This document shows positions 35,115-42,651 of a DNA stretch of 49,070 nucleotides, in pieces; the first letter of the stretch is position 1; every line of letters starts with the position of its first letter. The position numbers were made by a program, and so were the translations under genes. Location of the stretch: assembly GCF_011044995.1 (NCBI RefSeq), contig NZ_JAAKZW010000030.1:1-49070 (forward strand), given 5' to 3'. The notes under the pieces were generated by a model. That model saw nothing but the letters and a program-made list of their open reading frames with translations, ran no database searches and had not been told where the DNA came from. This DNA comes from Streptomyces mesophilus. Lineage in GTDB: Bacteria; Actinomycetota; Actinomycetes; Streptomycetales; Streptomycetaceae.

Positions 35115-36606
35115 CCCTCGCCAGGTCCGCCGTCGTGTGCCGTGCGCCCGGCTGGGCGCGGCGCGCGGCGAGGACGGTGCGGGTCAGGGCGGCGAGCCCG
35201 CGGCGCGTACGGCCCGTCGGCGCGGCGGACTTGGGGCCGCGCTGGGGCGCAACCGGACGTCCGGCGGCGGGAGTTGAGGATGTGCGGCCGGCCCCTGCGG
35301 GCAGGGGCGGGCGGTTGCCCCCTGCCGGCGCGGGCGAGCGGCCGCCGCCGGGCACGAACGTGCCCGCCGCGGGGGTGCCGCTGCCGCGCGTCGCCGGCAC
35401 CGGCCGGGTGCGGGAGGCCCCGCCCGTGCGCAGCGCCAGCGTGCGCGGTCCGTCGGCCGTGCGGGCCGCGGCCGCCACGGTGCGCGGACCGCCCACCGGG
35501 CGCTTGCGCACCGCGGTCGCCGAGCGGGGCGAGCCGGTGGCCCGCACACCCGCGACAGGCATACGTCCCGCACCCGCGGCACCGGGACGCGTCGCACCGC
35601 TGACCGCCGTACGCCCCGCACCCCCGAGCCGCGCATGGGCCCCGTACACCGGGACCTTGAGAAGAGCCCAGAGGCCGCCGACCACCGCGAGGAGCAAGGG
35701 AGTTGCCGCGCTCGGGCCCGCCACGCCCCGGTGCATCAGGAACGCCGTCAGCGTGCCCGCGAAGGCCACCGCGCCGAGCACCACCGCGGCCCCCGGCACC
35801 GTGAACCCGACCCGGCGAAGGCGGTGGGCGGTGTGGTCGGTGCCGCCGAGCAGCAGCGGACGGCCCGCGCGGCGGCGCGAGACGATGACCAGGGCGGTGT
35901 CGGCCGTGACGACCACGGTCAGGGTCAGCAGTCCCGCCGCGGTGGGCAGCACCTCGTGCCCGGTGTGCACCGCGACCGCGGCCGAGGCGAGCAGGAAGCC
36001 CGTGAACAGCGAGCCGCAGTCGCCGAGGAAGATCTTGGCCGGATGCCAGTTGTGGCCGAGGAAACCGCCGAGCGCCGCGGCCAGCACCGTCAGGACGAGG
36101 GCCAGGTCGGCCCGCCCTTCGGCCGCCGCGCACAGCGCGAGGCCGAGCGCGGTGACCGCGCCCACCGTGCCCATCGCGCCGTCGGAGTTGTCGAGCAGGT
36201 TGAACGCGTTGGTGACGAAGACGATCCACGCCACGGCGCAGAGCCCGGCCAGGAACGTCAACCCGCTGTCGTACACGACGAAGAGCGCGGCCGCGCCCTC
36301 CACCACCAGGCGGATCCGTGCGCCGAGCGGCCGCATGTCGTCGAGGAGACCGAGCACGGCGACGGCCGAGGCGGCCCACAGGAGCCGTTCCGTGCCGGGG
36401 CCGAGCGGGGCGTACCCCGTGCAGCTCACCACGAGCGTGCCCGCGGCCACCGCGACACCGCCGAGGTGCGGGGTCGGCCGGCTGTGCGCCTTGCGGGCGC
36501 CCGGCCGGTCCAACCGGCCTGTGCGCAGCGCGAGTACGCGGACGAAACGGGTGAGCAGTGCGGTCAGGAGCACGGCGGCAACGGCCGCCACGAGGGTGTA
36601 GAGCAT
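35110..36606 (-). CDS. Polyprenyl-phosphate sugar-1-phosphate transferase (WecA/TagO-like) with long basic tail
   Basis: 498 residues from ATG 36606. The first ~325 residues are the polytopic MraY/WecA domain (about ten helices) with its catalytic motifs: KAHSRPTPHLGGVAVAAGTL, LGLLDDMRPLGARIRLVVEG (the DD pair), NAFNLLDNSDGAMGTVGAV (NxxNxxDN), KIFLGDCGSLFTGFLLA and the histidine loop GGTDHTAHRLRRVG. It starts the lipid-linked unit, probably GlcNAc-P or a related HexNAc-P onto undecaprenyl phosphate. Residues ~330-498 form an unusual Pro/Ala/Arg/Gly/Thr-rich tail, predicted disordered and very basic, absent from normal WecA proteins (~330-370 residues). It is 14 bp after the epimerase gene. 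Confidence 0.9.
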   Translation of the reverse strand: MLYTLVAAVAAVLLTALLTRFVRVLALRTGRLDRPGARKAHSRPTPHLGGVAVAAGTLVVSCTGYAPLGPGTERLLWAASAVAVLGLLDDMRPLGARIRLVVEGAAALFVVYDSGLTFLAGLCAVAWIVFVTNAFNLLDNSDGAMGTVGAVTALGLALCAAAEGRADLALVLTVLAAALGGFLGHNWHPAKIFLGDCGSLFTGFLLASAAVAVHTGHEVLPTAAGLLTLTVVVTADTALVIVSRRRAGRPLLLGGTDHTAHRLRRVGFTVPGAAVVLGAVAFAGTLTAFLMHRGVAGPSAATPLLLAVVGGLWALLKVPVYGAHARLGGAGRTAVSGATRPGAAGAGRMPVAGVRATGSPRSATAVRKRPVGGPRTVAAAARTADGPRTLALRTGGASRTRPVPATRGSGTPAAGTFVPGGGRSPAPAGGNRPPLPAGAGRTSSTPAAGRPVAPQRGPKSAAPTGRTRRGLAALTRTVLAARRAQPGARHTTADLARG

Positions 36607-36620
36607 GGAGTTCAGTCCTG

Positions 36621-37661
36621 TCAGGCCCTCGGCGCGGAGGCGAGGTCCGAGGGGGCCGGGCGCGGGACACCCGGGGTGTCGGGCTTGTGGCGGCGCATCT
36701 CGGCGATCGTCGTGTCGAGGATCTCGTCGAGTCCGAACCGGGGCGCCCAGCCGGTGAGTTCGCGCAGCCGGGTGGTGTCGGGGACGCGGCGTTCCATGTC
36801 CTCGAACCCGCTCGCGTAGACCTGCTCGTACGGGATGAGCGCGATGGGTGAGGGGCTCTGCGTGCGGGCGACGACCCGGGCGGCGAGTTCGGCGATGGAG
36901 GTCTCCTCGCCGGTGCCGACGTTGAAGATGCCACCGACCGCGCCCGGGTGGTCGAGGAGCTTGAGCAGCGCGTCGACCACGTCGGCGACATGGGCGAAGC
37001 AGCGGCGCTGGCGGCCGTCGCCGTGCACGGTGAGGGGTTCGCCGGCCAGGGCCTGGCGCACCAGGCGCGGGATGACCATGCCGTACGCGGGGGACTGGCG
37101 CGGGCCGACGGTGTTGAAGAGCCGCACGACCGCGACGGGCAGGCCGTACTCGTGGTGATGGGCGAGCGCGAGGATCTCGTCGACGGCCTTCGCGGTGGAG
37201 TACGACCAGCGCGCGACGCCGGTCTGGCCGAGGATCCGGTCCGCGGTCTCGGCGACCGGGCCCGCGCCGTTCTTGCCGTAGATCTCCGAGGTGGAGGCGA
37301 GCAGCAGCGGACGGTGGTGGCGGTGGGCCGCGGCGATCACGTTCTCGGTGCCGCGGATGTTGGTGACGAAGGACTTCAGCGGCTGCTCGACGATCAGCCG
37401 CACCCCGACGGCGGCCGCGAGGTGGATCACGGCGTCGCAGCGGCCGGTCAGATCGGCGACGAGTTCGGGCTGCAGGATCGAGCCGCGCACGAAGCGCAGC
37501 CGCGGATGGTCCATGACCGCGGCGAGATTGGCCAGGTCCCCGGTCGAGAGGTCGTCGAGCACGACCACGGAGTCGCCGCGGGCGAGCAGGGCCTCGGTGA
37601 GATGCGACCCGATGAAACCGGCACCGCCGGTCACCAGGTACGTCGTGGAGTCGCTGGCCAT
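36621..37661 (-). CDS. NAD-dependent epimerase/dehydratase (nucleotide-sugar 4-epimerase-like)
   Basis: 346 residues from ATG 37661. Extended SDR: LVTGGAGFIGSHLTEALLAR (nucleotide binding), VIHLAAAVGVRLIVEQPLKS, LLLASTSEIYG, catalytic YSTAK, and VRLFNTVGPRQSPAYGMVIP then DGRQRRCFAHVADVVDALLK. The motif set resembles UDP-glucuronate/UDP-GlcNAc 4-epimerases and UDP-glucuronate decarboxylases; which reaction it catalyses cannot be decided. It is divergent from an adjacent nucleotide-sugar dehydrogenase, with which it may form a short pathway. First gene of the minus-strand operon. Confidence 0.85.
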   Translation of the reverse strand: MASDSTTYLVTGGAGFIGSHLTEALLARGDSVVVLDDLSTGDLANLAAVMDHPRLRFVRGSILQPELVADLTGRCDAVIHLAAAVGVRLIVEQPLKSFVTNIRGTENVIAAAHRHHRPLLLASTSEIYGKNGAGPVAETADRILGQTGVARWSYSTAKAVDEILALAHHHEYGLPVAVVRLFNTVGPRQSPAYGMVIPRLVRQALAGEPLTVHGDGRQRRCFAHVADVVDALLKLLDHPGAVGGIFNVGTGEETSIAELAARVVARTQSPSPIALIPYEQVYASGFEDMERRVPDTTRLRELTGWAPRFGLDEILDTTIAEMRRHKPDTPGVPRPAPSDLASAPRA

Positions 37662-37839
37662 GAATCCGCCCGTTCTGTTGCGGTATCGGGGTGATGCAGC
37701 ACGCACGCACCGGGTTCGAGCGCTCCATAAGCTAGTTCGCTATGTCCCAATATGTGGTGAATAACACGATCCGCTTCATTACATCTGACCGAAACACCTG
37801 ATCGATCTCGATCAGATTCAGTCGAATTGAGGACAGCTC
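37662..37839. promoter_or_regulatory. Divergent promoter region with TATGTCCCAA motif
   Basis: 178 bp between the epimerase and the dehydrogenase genes, more AT-rich than its flanks (notably 37,735-37,830). TATGTCCCAA at 37741-37750 also occurs at 20168-20177 in the other divergent promoter region of the island. Promoter hexamers are not assigned. Confidence 0.45.
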
Positions 37840-39126
37840 ATGCAGCAGCGCATGGCCGTATCGGAAACCCCGTCGTCCGAGCGCGTCGTGGTCATCGGCC
37901 TCGGCTACGTCGGCCTGCCGCTCGCGCTGCGCGCCGCGGAGACCGGTCTGCGGGTCGTCGGCATCGACACGGACCGGCAGCGGATCAAGCGGCTGGCCAT
38001 GGGCGATTCGTACGTGGAGGACATCGACTCCGCGCGGCTGCTCGCCGCGCTCGACGAGGGCCGGCTCCGGGTGACCGCCGATCCGGACGCGGCCGAGGGC
38101 TTCGACGTCTGTGTGATCACCGTGCCGACCCCGCTGCTCGACGGCGCCCCCGACCTCTCGTACATCGAGAGCGCGGCCCGTGCGATCGCCCCGCACATCC
38201 GCACCGGTTCGACCGTCGTCCTGGAGTCGACCAGCTACCCCGGCACCACCGAGGACGTGCTCGCGCCGCTGCTCGAAGCCGGCAGCGGTCTGCGCCCCGG
38301 CCGCGACTTCCACCTCGGTTACAGCCCCGAGCGGATCGACCCGGGCAACTCCCGCTGGCGGCTCGAGAACACGCCCAAGGTCGTCTCGGGCGTCGACGAG
38401 CAGTCCCTGGAGGCCGTCGAGGCCTTCTACGACCGGATCGTGACCCGCACGGTCCCGGTCACCTCGACCCGCACCGCCGAGCTGACCAAGCTCCTGGAGA
38501 ACACCTTCCGGCAGGTCAACATCGCCCTGGTCAACGAACTGGCCCTGTGCGCACGGCCGCTCGGCGTGGACATCTGGGAGGCGGTGGACGCGGCGGCCAC
38601 CAAGCCCTTCGGCTTCATGCCCTTCTACCCGGGGCCCGGCGTGGGCGGGCACTGCCTGCCGGTCGACCCCTCGTACCTGTCCTGGCAGGTGCGGCAGCAG
38701 CTGCAGCACGACGTCCGGTTCGTCTCGCTCGCCCAGGAGATCAACGACGGGATGCCGGAGCAGGTCGTCCGCCGCGTCGAGACCGGTCTGGGCCGCCCGC
38801 TCACGGGCCGGCGGATCCTGCTGCTCGGGCTCGCGTACAAGAAGAACACCGGAGACGTACGCGAATCCCCCGCCGTCGACATCGCCGAACTGCTCCTGGC
38901 CCGCGGCGCCCGCGTCCGCGCCGTCGAGCCCTACGCCGATCCGTTCCGGCTGCCGTCCGAGGTGCTGTGCGTGGAGCTCACGGCGCCGGAGCTGCGCGAG
39001 GCGGACGCCGTGATCATCGCCACCGATCACGACTGCTTCGACTACGGCCTTGTGACGCGCGAGGCCGGTTACGTCTTCGACACCCGCAACCGGTGCGCCG
39101 GCGCGCAGAGCGTCGAGCGGCTGTAG
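37840..39126 (+). CDS. Nucleotide-sugar 6-dehydrogenase (UDP-HexNAc type)
   Basis: 428 residues, ATG 37840 after GAGGAC. N-terminal Rossmann fold VVVIGLGYVGLPLAL, central domain, and the nucleophile region GPGVGGHCLPVDPSYLSWQV with catalytic Cys272; C-terminal domain with RILLLGLAYKKNTGDVRESP. The SPERIDPGN motif (162-170) is characteristic of UDP-N-acetyl-glucosamine/mannosamine dehydrogenases (WbpA/WbpO/TviB group); UDP-glucose dehydrogenases carry NPEFLREG there. It oxidises a UDP-HexNAc to the uronic acid, giving an acidic sugar to the glycan. It is divergent from the epimerase/WecA operon and ends the island on the right. Confidence 0.9.
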   Translation: MQQRMAVSETPSSERVVVIGLGYVGLPLALRAAETGLRVVGIDTDRQRIKRLAMGDSYVEDIDSARLLAALDEGRLRVTADPDAAEGFDVCVITVPTPLLDGAPDLSYIESAARAIAPHIRTGSTVVLESTSYPGTTEDVLAPLLEAGSGLRPGRDFHLGYSPERIDPGNSRWRLENTPKVVSGVDEQSLEAVEAFYDRIVTRTVPVTSTRTAELTKLLENTFRQVNIALVNELALCARPLGVDIWEAVDAAATKPFGFMPFYPGPGVGGHCLPVDPSYLSWQVRQQLQHDVRFVSLAQEINDGMPEQVVRRVETGLGRPLTGRRILLLGLAYKKNTGDVRESPAVDIAELLLARGARVRAVEPYADPFRLPSEVLCVELTAPELREADAVIIATDHDCFDYGLVTREAGYVFDTRNRCAGAQSVERL

Positions 39127-39230
39127 CGGGCCCCGCGGCCCAACCAAGGCAGACCTCAGCGACACAGATCACCGTGAGCCTGGCTACATTGCACCATCGG
39201 AAGTGGGTAGGCTCAGACGAGCCGGGTAAG

Positions 39231-39244
39231 TTACCGCTTAGTAA
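39231..39244. promoter_or_regulatory. TTAC-N6-GTAA inverted repeat (candidate operator)
   Basis: TTACCGCTTAGTAA lies 42 bp upstream of the Fe-S oxidoreductase start codon. The TTAC-N6-GTAA half-sites resemble operators of TetR-family regulators of lipid catabolism in actinobacteria. The arms match, the centre does not. Confidence 0.45.
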
Positions 39245-39285
39245 TCTTCACTGAAGCCCCCGCCTCGCAGGCCCGAGGAGCCCTC

Positions 39286-41568
39286 ATGCAACTCGCCGCG
39301 ATCATCGTGTCGTTGGTTCTGACCGTGATCGGCGTCGCGCTCATCGCACGCGCCATCGGCCAGTTCGTCCGCTACTTCAAGCTGGGCCAGCCGCTGCCGG
39401 CGGGCACCCGCAAGGACAATCCGTATCAGCGCAGTGTGACGCTGGTACGGGAGTTCCTCGGACATACCCGGATGAACCGCTGGGGCATCGTCGGGTTCGC
39501 CCACTGGTTCGTGGCGATCGGCTTCCTGACGCTGCCGCCGACCCTGGTGCAGGCGTTCGGTCAGCTCTTCAAGGCCGACTGGATGCTGCCGGTCATCGGT
39601 GAGTGGCTGCCGTTCGAGATGTACACCGAGTTCATCGGTGCGATGACGATCATCGGTATCGCGATCCTCATCACGATCCGGGTGTTCAGCCTGCCGACGC
39701 GGCCCGGCCGCAAGTCCCGCTTCCAGGGCTCGAAGGCCGGCCAGGCGTACTTCGTCGAGGCCGTCATCCTCACCATCGGTCTCGCGATCTACGTCCTGCG
39801 CGGACTCGAGGGCGCGCTGCACCACGTCGAGGGTTACGAGGCCGGGTACTTCGCCTCGTATCCGCTCGTGCTCGCCTTCAAGGGCCTGAGCCTCGGGGTG
39901 CTGCAGAACCTGGTCTACCTGGTCGCGATGATCAAGATCTCGGTCTCCTTCATCTGGATGATCGTGGTCTCGCTCAACACCAACATGGGTGTGGCCTGGC
40001 ACCGTTTCCTCGCCTTCCCCAACATCTGGTTCAAGCGCAACGCGACCGGTGAGGTCGCGCTGGGTGCGCTGCAGCCGATGACCTCCGGCGGCAAGGCGAT
40101 CGACTTCACCGATCCCGGTGACGACGACGTGTTCGGTGTCTCGCAGGTCGAGCAGTTCAGCTGGAAGGGTCTGCTCGACTTCTCCACCTGCACCGAGTGC
40201 GGCCGCTGCCAGTCGCAGTGCCCGGCCTGGAACACGGGCAAGCCGCTCTCGCCCAAGCTCCTGATCATGTCGCTTCGCGACCACGCGCACGCCAAGGCGC
40301 CGTACCTGCTTGCCGGTGGCGGCAAGGACATGGAGGGCACCGAAAAGGCTTCCGCGGAGCAGCTCGCGGAGGTCCCCGCCACGGCTCTCGCCGAGGCCGA
40401 GCGCCCGCTGATCGGCACGCTCGAAGAGAACGGCGTCATCGACCCCGACGTCCTGTGGTCCTGCACCACCTGCGGTGCGTGTGTCGAGCAGTGCCCCGTC
40501 GACATCGAGCACGTCGACCACATCGTCGACATGCGCCGCTACCAGGTGATGATCGAGAGCGCGTTCCCGTCCGAGGCGGGCACGATGCTCAAGAACCTGG
40601 AGAAGAAGGGCAACCCCTGGGGTCTGGCCAAGAAGCAGCGCCTCGAGTGGCTCAAGGAAGTCGAGTTCGAGGTGCCGGTCGTCGGCAAGGACATCGAGGA
40701 CCTGACCGAGGTCGAGTACCTGTACTGGGTCGGCTGCGCGGGCGCTCTCGAAGACCGCGCCAAGAAGACCACGAAGGCCTTCGCGGAACTCCTGCACATG
40801 GCGGGCGTCAAGTTCGCGATCATGGGCGGCGACGAGAAGTGCACCGGTGACTCCGCACGGCGTCTCGGCAACGAGCCCCTGTTCCAGGAGCTCGGCATGG
40901 AGAACGTCATGTCCCTCAACGCCGCGTTCGGCGAGGAGATGGACGACGACGGCAAGGTCACCGAGGAGTCCCGTAAGCCGAAGTCGGCGAAGAAGATCGT
41001 CGCCACCTGCCCGCACTGCCTCAACACGCTCGGCAACGAGTACCCGCAGCTCGGCGGCGACTACGAGGTCATCCACCACACGCAGCTGCTCCAGCACCTC
41101 ATCGACGAGGGCAAGCTGATCCCGGTCACGCCCGTCGAGGGTCTGATCACCTACCACGACCCGTGCTACCTGGGCCGGCACAACAAGATCTACACGCCCC
41201 CGCGCGAGATCATGTCCGCCGTCCCGGGCCTGCGTCAGCAGGAGATGCACCGCCACAAGGAGCGCGGCTTCTGCTGCGGCGCCGGCGGTGCGCGGATGTG
41301 GATGGAGGAGCGGATCGGCAAGCGCATCAACACCGAGCGCGTGGACGAGGCGCTGTCGCTGAACCCCGACATCGTGTCGACCGCCTGCCCGTTCTGCCTC
41401 GTGATGCTCACGGACTCGGTCAACGGCAAGAAGAACGACGGTCAGGCCAAGGAGTCGCTCCAGGTCGTGGACGTGGCCCAGCTGCTGCTCGACTCGGTCA
41501 AGACCCCGGTGGATCCGGCGGGGTCGCAGGAGACCGAGGACGCTCCGGAGCCGGAGCCGGTGAAGTAA
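39286..41568 (+). CDS. Membrane-bound (Fe-S) oxidoreductase, FadF/HdrD-like
   Basis: 760 residues, ATG 39286 after GAGGAG. N-terminal ~240 residues: a NarI/HdrE-like membrane region with five or so helices, His residues and charged loops. Then two [4Fe-4S] ferredoxin motifs, [12 protein letters not shown] (from Cys302) and [12 protein letters not shown] (from Cys393), then two CCG domains: [26 protein letters not shown], and [35 protein letters not shown]. The architecture matches Bacillus FadF-type proteins, which accept electrons (from ETF in fatty acid beta-oxidation) and pass them to menaquinone, and also heterodisulfide-reductase-like proteins. Substrate for this copy is inferred. It is monocistronic, with a possible lipid-type operator upstream. 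Confidence 0.9.
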   Translation: [760 protein letters not shown]

Positions 41569-41570
41569 CG

Positions 41571-41650
41571 GCTCGGACAGCCGAGTTGCCCGCTCGGACA
41601 GCCGAGCTGCCCGTACGAAAGAAATAGCTGACTCGTACGAAAGAAATGAC
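41571..41650. repeat. Two adjacent tandem duplications just after the oxidoreductase gene
   Basis: GCTCGGACAGCCGAG(T/C)TGCCC (21 bp) at 41571-41591 and 41592-41612, followed by CGTACGAAAGAAAT at 41612-41625 and again at 41634-41648 with one extra A. Each 21-bp unit contains a CTCGG/CCGAG inverted repeat. The first unit starts 3 bp after the stop codon. Confidence 0.85.
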
Positions 41651-41683
41651 TGAGGGGCCGCCCCGTGCCGGCCCCTCAGTCAG
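41648..41683. terminator. Terminator hairpin between convergent genes
   Basis: A perfect 13-bp stem, TGACTGAGGGGCC (41648-41660) against GGCCCCTCAGTCA (41671-41683), followed by GTTTGTG. It serves the plus-strand oxidoreductase and possibly the convergent gene. Confidence 0.85.
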
Positions 41684-41725
41684 TTTGTGGGATGCCCTCC
41701 GGACTCCGCCCGGGCTCCGCCGGCC

Positions 41726-42406
41726 TCAGCTCGCGCGGCGCCGCAGCACGGCAAAGCCCAGGCCGGCCGCCCCTGCCGCGGCGATGCCGCCGCCGGCGGC
41801 GACCAGGGGGGCGCTGACCGGGCGGGAGGCCTGCTGCTCCTGCGTACCGGCGCGGACGCGGCCGAGCGGTGTGGTGACCTGGCTCTTGTACGAGGAGGCG
41901 CGGGCGCCGCCGGGGTGGTCGGCCGAGTGCTTGTCGGCCGAGCGCTTGTCGGCCGAGTGCTTCTCGATGAGCCGGCCGTGCATGTCGTACACCCAGCTGC
42001 AGCCGCGCCCCCGGCCGTCGATCACGACGAACTTGGATGCGCCCCCTGCGCGTCCGCCTCGTCCGTCTCGTCCGTCTCGTCCGTCTCGTCCGTCTCGTAC
42101 GAGCTTGTACGTCCAGCCGTCATTGACGGTGCTCGGGCTGCGGGGGTCGACCGAGCCGAGGAAGCCGCCGTTCGGCATCGCGATATCGACCCGGAGGCCC
42201 TCCGCGCCGCTGTGGACGAACCTGGCGGTGCGGCCGTCGGGCATGGTGATGCGGGTGCCGTCGGACTCCTGGACGGACGCGGAAGCCGCGTACGCGGTCC
42301 CGGCCGGCAGCGCGAGCACGGCGACAACACCGGCCGGCACGGCCAGCGCGGCGACGGCTCCGGTGCTGACGGCTGCGGCGCGGATGGCGCGGCGGGTGAC
42401 TCGCAT
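41726..42406 (-). CDS. Secreted, repeat-containing protein with C-terminal membrane anchor
   Basis: 226 residues from ATG 42406 (GAGGA upstream). The N-terminus is a long Ala/Val-rich signal peptide ending near AYAASASV. A folded-looking region (about 45-110) with VQESDGTRITMPDGRTARFV contains DGR-type strands. It is followed by RDG repeats (RDGRDGRDGRDGRGGRAG), a linker, then KHSADKRSADKHSADH repeats. The C-terminus has a Gly/Ala hydrophobic helix ending RRRAS, a tail-anchor-like or sortase-like end, but no LPXTG/LAXTG motif is present, so it is membrane-anchored rather than sortase-attached. I do not recognise the family. It is divergent from the Yip1-like gene across 245 bp that hold no gene I can see. 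Confidence 0.65.
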   Translation of the reverse strand: MRVTRRAIRAAAVSTGAVAALAVPAGVVAVLALPAGTAYAASASVQESDGTRITMPDGRTARFVHSGAEGLRVDIAMPNGGFLGSVDPRSPSTVNDGWTYKLVRDGRDGRDGRDGRGGRAGGASKFVVIDGRGRGCSWVYDMHGRLIEKHSADKRSADKHSADHPGGARASSYKSQVTTPLGRVRAGTQEQQASRPVSAPLVAAGGGIAAAGAAGLGFAVLRRRAS

Positions 42407-42651
42407 GACGTCCTCGTGGATCTCGTACGGCGGTCGCGGCCCGTGCGGGGCGACCTCTTCGAAGGTACGAGGGCGAGATCCGCGTAAGCCGTACGTAATG
42501 TAACGGACGCCCCGAAATTGGACCTCAACTATGTAAATCAGCCCGTATTCAACGAACACGGTGCCGCCCCGCACGGGCCGGACGTCAATACGGCCACCCC
42601 CTCAGGGACCCCCTAGGGGTTGTCACAGCTCAGCCGCAAAGGGACCGCATT

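Noticed and set aside
17006..39126. Integrative element bringing the polysaccharide genes
   Set aside because: No integrase, transposase, tRNA duplication or att-like repeats are visible at either edge; the tRNA-Gly at 45,291 is 6 kb away.
39238..41256. Antisense frame opposite the Fe-S oxidoreductase
   Set aside because: The plus-strand protein has all ferredoxin and CCG motifs; the antisense translation is charged low-complexity.
42407..42651. Riboswitch or small RNA upstream of the Yip1-like gene
   Set aside because: Some short inverted repeats are present but no recognisable riboswitch core.
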